The position numbers and the translations under genes were made by a program. This document shows, one piece after another, positions 56,915-64,000 of a stretch of DNA of 64,000 nucleotides. The notes under the pieces were generated by a model. The model searched no databases, had not been told where the DNA came from, and saw only the letters and a list, made by a program, of their open reading frames with translations. The DNA is from Sanderia malayensis (Eukaryota; Cnidaria; Scyphozoa; Semaeostomeae; Pelagiidae). The DNA lies in the NCBI GenBank assembly GCA_013076295.1, contig RQOL01000861.1, positions 434,001 through 498,000 on the forward strand, in the 5' to 3' direction. The first letter of the stretch is position 1, and each line of letters opens with the position of its first letter.

Positions 56915-57278
56915 TTGTCCACGCGCGAGTCATTTGGACAAGTAAAAAATATGCCTCTTGCGCAAGGTACTTGCGCATTAAAAATTGCATTTATATAGAT
57001 TGAAACGGTTTCTATATATATATATATCATGACAGTATTGTATATATCAATTATAATTTTTTACATTACATGTATCATAGTCTATGCGTTCATGTATTGT
57101 ATTTTATAATATATATATATATATATTTTGCAATATATATATATTTTTTTATAATATATATATATATAATTTGTAATAACAATAATAAATCTGAAAAACA
57201 CTGTTCGACAGTGCTCAATACACGTATGTGTAGAGCGATATATAGAATTGTGTGATGTTCAATAAAAATACATAATTC

Positions 57279-57320
57279 GCTGCGACTCTGAGTTTCGTGC
57301 TTATGCACTCATCAGGCAGA
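57279..57320 (-). ncRNA. Hammerhead ribozyme, type I with tiny stem III
   Basis: On the minus strand the order is CTGC, CTGATGA, stem GTGC-ATAA-GCAC, GAAA, a 2-3-bp stem III with loop, GTC (cleavage expected after C), GCAG. Stem I is CTGC/GCAG. All core positions CUGAUGA and GAAA are exact. Small hammerheads with a minimal stem III are known in Penelope-like elements and retrozymes. It lies 90 bp outside the HECT/integrase element and about 8.5 kb from the Penelope fragment. Confidence 0.8.
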
Positions 57321-57737
57321 TTTTGTAATATATATATAGTATAATATATAATATATAAATGCGTTACTATAATATAAATATGTAGAGTAATATATAAATA
57401 CAACTAAAAACAATATAAAATGCAATTCCAACTATGTAATTTGTCTTTTATAATTTTGTCCACTATGGCGTGGGATACTGTTGTGTAGCGAGGGTCGAGC
57501 TAAATACAGGGGCGCCATGTAATGAGTCTACCTGCTCCTGACTTTGTGATCAATTTACACGAAGCACCAGCGTGATAGTAGTTGATAGTGCTGGGCCACA
57601 TACAAGCAAAATAACTTTTTTTTATTTCTATTTTTATTTATATTTCATTTTATTTTATTTCATTATTTTTTTATATATTTTACTTAATTTGTTTTATTAT
57701 TTTAAATATTTATTTTTGTTTACTTTCTTTATTTTTA
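57321..57737. other. AT-rich spacer
   Basis: TA repeats at 57330-57400 and a T-rich tract at 57615-57737. No gene. Confidence 0.5.
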
Positions 57738-57741
57738 TTAA

Positions 57742-58888
57742 AGGAGAACCGCCACACCAAAACAATGTTACCTAAGTCGGGAGAAACAATGTCGGAGATT
57801 TCAAATATCAACTTCGTTTTTCCAAAAAAGATTTCATTTTCGAGTTACAGCCCTTCCAAAAACTCGGAAATTGCCGATTATTTTGCCACTCTTATCACCC
57901 TTTTGATGAAGATTTTACTGAACTCACAAATAACATGTTGAAATCAATGTGAGGCAATAACACAGTGAATCATGTCCGGGGTAGGGATGAAAACTTTCTA
58001 TTGAAATTATTCCTGGGTTGTTACTTATCAGTTAAACATTGCAAACATGGTTGTATGTTCGGCTTATTAGTGTAGTGGCACTGAAAAAGCACTTTTCTCG
58101 TTTTCTTCTTACAAAATTGTTTGCAAACGATGCGTAAGCATAGACGAAATACGTTTAGTAAACTTTAAGCCTACCAAAGCTTCCAGGCTGTGTGAAAGTC
58201 ACTTCAAGGAAACATGTTTACAAGTGACAGGAGTGAAATTCAAGCTTGCATTGAAGCCAGATGCCATTCCCATGCCACAGTTGATTTGACTTTTATTCGC
58301 CAAAGAGGAAGTGTCATGTGAGATTTATGACAAGCAATTCAGAATAATGCAACATTTGGTTTAAAGAAACAGGAAATATACACAAAAATGTCGTCTCAAT
58401 CTGTATTTGCAATCCTTTTGATGTTAAAATCATCATCTTCATGATCATTCACCCAATTGTCATCAAACTCACTTGCTGCCATCATTGCCTCAGGATTTGG
58501 CTCAAACATGGAAATGGCCGAATCGCTTCACCTTCGACAGTATTCAAAGTTGTGACTTAAGTCTTCAGACATTTTTTACTAGTTATAAACGTATTGCCTA
58601 GCTGGTCAAACACAGAAATGCCTTCTAAAGCAAGAATAAAAATATTGAAGTGCCTTTTCCTTGTGTTTTGTCTGTCGTGGCTGAGACAACATGGTATTTT
58701 TGACATCACACGCTCTCTGTGGCCTTGCTTAAACTCTGTGAAATTCTGGGGATTATGAAATTCGTATTTCATCAACTGCCTATAACTCGAAATTGAATTT
58801 CTTTTGGCAAAAACGAAGTTGATATTTGAAATATCTGGCATTGCTTCTCCCGATTTAGGCAAAATTATTTTGGTGTGTCGGTTCTCCT
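57742..58888 (+). mobile_element. Kolobok-like element, TTAA-flanked, with THAP gene
   Basis: TIRs of about 115 bp start AGGAGAACCG at both ends and are bordered by TTAA (57738-57741 and 58889-58892). A THAP-domain remnant lies inside. TTAA duplication plus a THAP domain is the Kolobok combination. No DDE transposase core is present. Confidence 0.75.
58047..58289 (+). pseudogene. THAP-domain protein, with in-frame stop
   Basis: ATG at 58047; a TAG at codon 8 interrupts MVVCSAY-CSG. FKPTKASRLCESHFKETCL and LKPDAIPMP follow. The C-x-C start, the later C-x2-H and the closing AxPMP-type motif are the C2CH zinc module of THAP DNA-binding domains. The helix between the zinc ligands is shortened, and the usual Trp is not seen. 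It would have bound the element ends. Confidence 0.72.
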
Positions 58889-58979
58889 TTAACTTTTTAT
58901 AGTTATTTTTGCAAAAAATTGAAGACCGTATGCATAAATTACATTGATAGCGATGGGCCGCCATGCACAATCCTTTTAC

Positions 58980-59070
58980 CAACTACGTCTTGGTACACAA
59001 GGGACTGCATCATGTTGTCTTGAGTAGCATTCTGGAAAGTGCTAGATATAAGATCAGCAAATATATGAAT
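58980..59070 (-). CDS. Host gene exon 3 (candidate)
   Basis: On the minus strand, acceptor TTTGACTGTAG, then 91 bp (IHIFADLISSTFQNATQDN...), then donor G/GTAAAA. The protein looks helical, like an ARM/HEAT-type or similar large cytosolic protein, but I do not recognise it. Starts in phase 0, matching the end of the exon at 60575. The Kolobok-like element lies in the next intron. Confidence 0.5.
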
Positions 59071-59499
59071 CTACAGTCAAACTCACATACCCCTATGGGG
59101 CAAAACTTGTGATGGACAGATGGGGGCCAGGATGGACAAAAGGGCTGGGTTTTCGGAAAGTTACCCACTTCCAGTATCATTTTTTACCCATATTCATTGC
59201 TAATTTTTGTTGGGAAACTACCCTTTCTAACGATTCTTTGCCAATTTCTGCCAACCAACCCCAGTTTAGAAAGGTTTGCTGGAAATTGGGAGCACAACTG
59301 AAAGACTCGGGCCCATGGGAATAATGCATGGTGGGGACCTTATGTTCATATAACGAAATGAGCTTTATGTGGAAAGGAGAATACTGGTTTAGAAACTAGA
59401 TATAAATATGAAACTAAGGCCTCTCACGGGCAAAACACACACATAACGTAAATATTCCAGCACTCAGCACTCAAAAGTAAAGTATTCTTACGTAGTGAC

Positions 59500-59875
59500 T
59501 ACTTGAGGCGGCACCCCAGGCAGCAATTGACCCATTTTTGTGGGGACATGCCATCAAATCTCGAAAATCACACCCCAAATTTATACCAAAATTTGAAAAA
59601 AATTTACTCGAGTTTATACCAAAATTTCGAAAATGTATACCCGAGCTTATACCAGCTTCTTGAAAATTTATACCCGAATATGCCCAAAAAACAAATTGTG
59701 AGAATCGATACCCAAATTTATACCAAAGTCACGAAAATCGACACCTGAGTTTATACAAAATTGTAAAAATTCATACCTGAACTTATACCGAAATCGTAAA
59801 AATCGATACACAAATTGATGGCACGTCCCCAATACCCAAAAAATGCGTAGTGCCCCCCGGGGGTGGCACAATGGT
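59500..59875. repeat. Short inverted-repeat element with 32-bp tandem units
   Basis: Eight or so degenerate units of the CGAGTTTATACCAAAATTTC type lie at 59570-59815 between inverted GGGGACATGCCATCAA and TTGATGGCACGTCCCC. It may be a MITE with an internal minisatellite. The frames through it are repeat-made. Confidence 0.6.
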
Positions 59876-60574
59876 TGCTGTAAAAAGGGAGAAAACTTTA
59901 GCATCTTTATTCTCTCAGATAACCGAAAATGCACAAAAACCGTTCTAATTCCTCCCTCACGCCTCTCTTCTCTCAGCACACTGTAATATTGCCATTCTCC
60001 TTTCTCCCCTTTAGTCAAGCCTAGAAATGTCTTTTTTAAATTATTGGGGGAAGGGATATTGTGTTAAAAACGTAAAAAAAGCTTTCACAATTGAAAACAT
60101 CAACCAAAGTTTATTGAATTTATGGAAATATAGTGTTGTGTTAGCACGTTAGCAGCAATGAGTAAAAAGGGTTTTGTAGTAGCCTTAGAAAGCCTGTCTT
60201 AAATATTGCCAAAAGTTGGCAGAAGGAAATTGTAGGAAATATTTTGTGGGGCCCCCTAGTAATTTTGCGCTACCGTAATAAGGTGCCCTAAACTGTGTTA
60301 TGTCACTGCTGGAAATGACACTTGTTTATGGAAATGAAAACAGATAAGTTTTCTAGGCCACATTTGCTACTCATTTGCCTTTTAAAGATGCTTATCTTTG
60401 CCAACGAAACAATTAGTTACCAACACGAATTTGCTTGAAAGAATCTAATTATGAGGCAAATAAAAGTTTGAGTGATACTCTCAGGTTTGCAATAGAGGAA
60501 TGCATTAAATTCTGAAAAATTCTCCATTCAACCCCTCAGAGCTTTGGATATAGAAATACTTAAAATCTACTTAC

Positions 60575-60673
60575 GGTAAGAAGTTGAGTGAGTCCACTCT
60601 CACTCACCAGCAGCTGGAGTTCTTCTTCATCATTCAAGGCTTGCAGGTCAGTTTCAGAAGCTGGTCCAAAAAT
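60575..60673 (-). CDS. Host gene exon 2 (candidate)
   Basis: Acceptor TTCTGTTGCAG and donor ACC/GTAAGT, both strong. The 99 bp encode 33 residues (IFGPASETDLQALNDEEE, then LQLLVSESGLTQLLT), phase 0 at both ends. Acidic and helical. Joins in phase with 61334-61465 upstream and 58980-59070 downstream. Gene not identified. Confidence 0.6.
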
Positions 60674-61333
60674 CTGCAACAGAAGGCAATAGTGTTAAAA
60701 ATAAAGTCAGACTGTGTACAAAATACATTGTTTATTCATTACATTGTGTACGCTGTACTGTATGTACATTAAAAAGTTTGTAAGTATGCAGCACAGGCAC
60801 ATACTTACAAATTTTCAAAGCTTTTCACGTAATAAGAGCTCTTGATCAAAATGAAAAATCATGGCGTTTACAAGAACCCGTAAGTTAAGAAAGTAGGAGT
60901 ATTCATGCAGAGGAAAACTACAATGAAACCAAAAACTTTCAAGACAGAATTAAATTCTTTGAAAATAAAAAAAACAGAAACTTTCCCATTTGGCAATGGA
61001 GGTATCTCTTCCTTTCAATCTTGAAAGCTGCTTTTAAAGCTATTTCATTTGTTAAGTACTTTTGTTGAATACGTTTGATACATTTATATTGTTAGTTTAA
61101 GTTGCACGTGATTAATCAAGTGTAAAAACACTAAGTTTCAACAGATATTTTGGTACCGTCTGAAAGTGCCCTTGTTCAAAGTATGCCGCAGACACCATGA
61201 AGAAGTTTTTCAAAAAGAGCTACTTCAATAAAATGACTTTAGTTGCAGGTGTTGGGAAAATAATTGTCAAAGTATCAAATGTCATTTTTTTTAATGTACA
61301 TCTTTTTATAAATTAAAATTCGGAAGTATATAC

Positions 61334-61465
61334 CTGAGAATTGAGAGTGGGAAAATTAACACCCAATGCCAATGCACCCCCGATAGCAGAAGAGGTGAAG
61401 AAGTAACACTGCCCAAATGTTACCTTTTCCACTTTGCCTGGGGGTTGGGTATGTTTGGGTCCCAA
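61334..61465 (-). CDS. Host gene exon 1 of those seen (candidate)
   Basis: Acceptor TTATTTTTCAG and donor CAG/GTATAT. The 132 bp encode 44 residues (LGPKHTQPPGKVEKVTFGQ, then CYFFTSSAIGGALALGVNF), phase 0 at both ends. Upstream exons were not found in the window. The beta-rich FGQCYFFTSSAIGG style could be part of a lectin-like or BEACH-associated fold, but this is only a guess. Confidence 0.58.
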
Positions 61466-62276
61466 CTGAAAAATAATAATATCAACAATAATGATAATAA
61501 TACCTTTTTTAATGTTAGTTTTATAATAGTGTGGACACTAATATACACTAACATGAAGCAACTATAGAGATTACAGAACTTATTGAGAGCAAACATTGCA
61601 AGGGCATTCCTTTCAGGTTGTGAACAATGTGATTTTGGTTTACACAAAGCATGTACTCTAAGATGGAATCCATTATTGCTCAGAATTGCCATTGCAGTCA
61701 AATAAGCGTTTTTGTATAAGAAACTGATTTATAAGAAACTACAATCCTTGCCAAAAAGACTTGGAACGGTTGAAAATATTGCTAAGTGAAACACAATACG
61801 CGGCCTCTTAGAGCTCAAACAACATATGCTTGTCAGTTAACTCTCCCTCCCCTCCCCCGCAAAAAACAATGTTGGTTGTTGCTTGTAAGGCATGTAGCAT
61901 ACTCATGGATAGCGATTACCCGCTGAAAAATAGGCACAGTGTGCAAAGATCAATATTGTATTGGGGGGAGGGGAGAAAATTTTGCAGAACGGAATAAAAA
62001 TATTGGCAGCGTTCCAGCATTTTTGGTCAGGATTGTAGTACTAAAGGCCAAAAATTTAAGAGACTCTGGTACTATGTCCAAGAAGAAGTAAGAAACTTGC
62101 AAAATCTAAATTCAAGGATATTGTGGCAAATGCGTAGTTGAACCCTTATTATTGTGTAATATCAACTAGATTTTGCTGTTGTAAACTGATGTTTTGAATG
62201 TGAAAAAACATATCTGTAGAAGGGTTGGAGACTAGATGATAATACATGCATTAAAGAAATAAGGAACAACTTAAGA
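61466..62276. other. Non-coding (probable intron) sequence
   Basis: No exon with both splice sites was recognised; a G-rich GGGGGGAGGGGAG tract lies near 61961. It may be an intron of the minus-strand host gene. Confidence 0.35.
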
Positions 62277-63669
62277 AATCTCCTAATATATATATTCTAT
62301 GATGTCACGGGACGGTGGCGAAACTCTGCAAAAAACAATAGATTCGACCCGAAACAATAGGTCAAACGCCTCAAAACCATGGGCCGAAACAGCGAACCCG
62401 GTGATCAATAAGGCTTTTCTCAATGGGAGCGCGAAAGGTTGACACTTGCATGGAAAGGTTCCGTTTCTAGAGTAGGCAAAAGTTATCTATTTTTGGAAGC
62501 ATATTTTAAAAGAATTTTTGAGTTATTCCATTAATTATTCTGCTAATTGTGTTATCACGAAAAAACTACGGTTTAAACTGGCGAAACTTCCAAATTTGCG
62601 TAGCGAACTCCATTTTCGAACAGATGGATCGCTCTTCACGCGACCCGTTTCGCCTTTTCCTGCAATTTGATTGGCTTTTTTCCCGCGACCCACATGGGTT
62701 GTCAATCGTTTTTCGTTTTTCGCCGTCACCTTGCAGCAGGTACTTTTGGAGAAGATGTGTGTTTTTGTTTTGCACACACAAAAAGGGGCCTTTCAAAGTG
62801 TTTTATCACCTGAATTATCTTTGCAAAAAGCTGCTATTTGTTTCAAAGACCCTGGAGAGTTGCAGGAAACAATAGAAAACACAGGTGATAGCTTTGTTTT
62901 GTATTTTAAGTTGAAATAGTTGTTGTTTTTGTAGTAGGCGTTGCTTTGGCATGCTTGCAACGCTTAGGCTCAATGAAAACAAAGTAAAAGTTATGAATTT
63001 TTCAGGCGCTATTTGCACGACTTTCCTCTTTTAATCTTTCGACAAATGTTTTTATGTTTGTATAGTAGGTATAGTATGTATGGTATGTTTTTAGTAGGCA
63101 TAGTAGGTATAGTATGTTTGTAAAATAGGTTATGTTTTTATAGTAGGTATAGTAGGTATAGTATGTTTTTATAGTAGGTATAGTATGTATAGCATGTTTT
63201 TATAGTAGGTATAGTAGGTATAGTATCTTCCTATAGTAGGTAGTATGTTTTTATAGTAGGTATAGTAGGTATAGCATATTTTTATAGTAGGTGTAGTAGG
63301 CATAGTATGTTTGTATAGTAGGTATATTAGGAAATAGTATGTTTTTATAGTAGGTATAGTAGGTATAGTATGTCTGTAAAGTAGGTATAGTATGTTTTTA
63401 TAGTAGGTAGTAGGTATAGTATGTTTTTATAGTAGGTATAGTGTGTTGGTATAGTATGTAAGTATAGTTTGTAGGCATAGTAGGTATAGTATGTTGGCAT
63501 AGTATCTAGGTATGTATGTATGTATATATATATGTATGTATGCAAGTATGTATGTATGTATGGGCATGAGCGGTAGTGAATGCAGCGCCCGAAGTGCGCC
63601 AACCACATTAAACATTTTCACCTTAACGGGCTCCAGAAAGCGAGCAGACGCGAGCGCCCCCGGCTAGTC
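62277..63669 (+). mobile_element. Helitron-like copy F, most complete
   Basis: Starts TCTCCTAATATATATATTC after an A and ends CCCCCGGCTAG before a T, as expected for A/T insertion. Order: 780-bp unique part, TATAGTAGG minisatellite (63060-63530), GC-rich tail with the GCGCCCGAAGTGCGCC palindrome. It carries no Rep or helicase. It gives the best model of the family. Confidence 0.6.
63060..63530. repeat. TATAGTAGG minisatellite
   Basis: Degenerate 9- to 24-bp units of TATAGTAGGTATAGTATG with T-run spacers, ending in a TATG microsatellite. It is the reverse complement of the TACTATACC runs at 8540-8840. Confidence 0.9.
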
Positions 63670-63686
63670 TATATATAATAAAATGT

Positions 63687-63848
63687 TGTAGTGATTACGT
63701 CACTACCGGTATCAACCCCCGGATTGTTGTTGTAGTTTGTTGTAGTTGTGTAACCAATTTAGTTAGTTATATGTTTTGTTAGAGTATGAACTGGCGTGTC
63801 TTTTCTTGATCGTGTCTCTACACATACTCTGCAAGCAGGTAGGTTAGA
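63687..63848 (+). repeat. Gypsy 5' LTR
   Basis: TGTAGTGATTACGTCAC to GGTTAGAA; almost identical to the reverse complement of 12738-12902. A primer-binding-like TGGCGACGAG follows at 63853-63862. Confidence 0.82.
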
Positions 63849-63863
63849 AGACTGGCGACGAGA

Positions 63864-64000
63864 ATGGCTAGTAGTATCATCACACAACTTCCACCTTTTG
63901 ATCCAGATGCGACGATTGGTGCTAGTCTTGCCCCACGATGGAAAATGTGGATTTCCGATTTCAATACATACTTGGTCGCAAACGCCATCGACAACAAGAA
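63864..64000 (+). CDS. gag: Gypsy gag start, cut by window end
   Basis: ATG just after the primer-binding site opens MASSIITQLPPFDPDATIG and continues with LAPRWKMWISDFNTYL, the typical start of Gypsy gag in animals. It is open to the window end. The element belongs to the same LTR family as the integrase fragment at 12.9 kb, in the opposite direction. Confidence 0.75.
   Translation, partial: MASSIITQLPPFDPDATIGASLAPRWKMWISDFNTYLVANAIDNK

Larger units (their letters stand above)
51107..57189. mobile_element. 6-kb TIR transposon with integrase and HECT genes
   Basis: TIRs of about 350 bp (51107-51455 and 56838-57189) are inverted copies, starting TTATTATTGTTATTAC and including AT-repeat tracts and GCGCAAGT motifs. 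Two genes converge from the TIRs: a DDE integrase-like gene (+) and a HECT-domain gene (-). The target duplication is unclear. The layout may belong to the eukaryotic IS3-like (IS3EU) group or a relative; that name is a guess from the integrase style. Confidence 0.8.

Noticed and set aside
57572..57775. Phe/Tyr-rich plus-strand frame
   Set aside because: It is made by a T-rich tract just before the Kolobok-like element.
62549..62919. 100-codon frames in Helitron-like copy F as a gene
   Set aside because: Other copies (7.0 and 9.2 kb) break the same frames on both strands, so there is no sign of coding constraint.

Overview
The window reads as AT-rich genomic DNA of an invertebrate animal, and I see no sign of bacterial gene organisation. 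Coding matter is nearly all transposon-derived, with spliceosomal introns, TA- and TTAA-flanked cut-and-paste elements, LTR retrotransposons of the BEL/Pao and Gypsy types, a Penelope-like element, a Helitron and a Polinton-like (virus-like) element. This mix fits a cnidarian or a similar early-branching animal, but the species cannot be fixed from sequence alone. Only three linked exons on the minus strand (58980-61465) look like an ordinary host gene.

Layout. 1-1.6 kb: nothing recognised. 1.6-5.8 kb: a complete foldback element with long terminal inverted repeats (TIRs) and 9-bp target duplications; each arm holds a 176-bp satellite array, and the core holds part of a macro domain. 6.8-14.3 kb: copies of a Helitron-like non-autonomous family with long minisatellites, a weak two-exon gene candidate, and the 3' end of a Gypsy element. 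16.5-21.6 kb: a decayed intron-bearing Helitron (Rep plus PIF1-type helicase). 21.9-24.5 kb: an almost perfect 1.2-kb palindrome carrying two divergent copies of a PIN/FEN-like gene end. 25 kb: the end of a LINE. 26.8-33.1 kb: the Polinton-like block, with a packaging ATPase, a broken chromodomain integrase, a penton-like gene start, a Fic-domain gene, an unknown PC4-like gene and small basic genes. 34-34.8 kb: a second Gypsy end. 36.7-43.7 kb: a full-length but dead BEL/Pao element with two LTRs and a 5-bp duplication. 45.8-50.2 kb: a TTAA element containing a pogo-type MITE, an inverted exon duplication, and a Penelope fragment. 51.1-57.2 kb: a 6-kb TIR element with convergent genes for a DDE integrase and a HECT ubiquitin-ligase-like protein. 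57.28 kb: a well-formed hammerhead ribozyme. 57.7-58.9 kb: a Kolobok-like element with a broken THAP gene. 62.3-63.7 kb: another Helitron-like copy. 63.7-64 kb: the LTR and gag start of a Gypsy element of the same family as the one at 12.7 kb.

How the parts work together. In the Polinton-like block the minus-strand genes share short TATA-type start signals and two stop-start (ATGA) overlaps, so they look like one co-regulated virion or packaging module that has acquired a Fic enzyme. In the 6-kb element both genes start in or beside the TIRs and run toward each other, so transposition and a ubiquitin-ligase accessory function would be driven from the same repeated ends. Most other elements are broken copies, and I name the breaks where I can see them.
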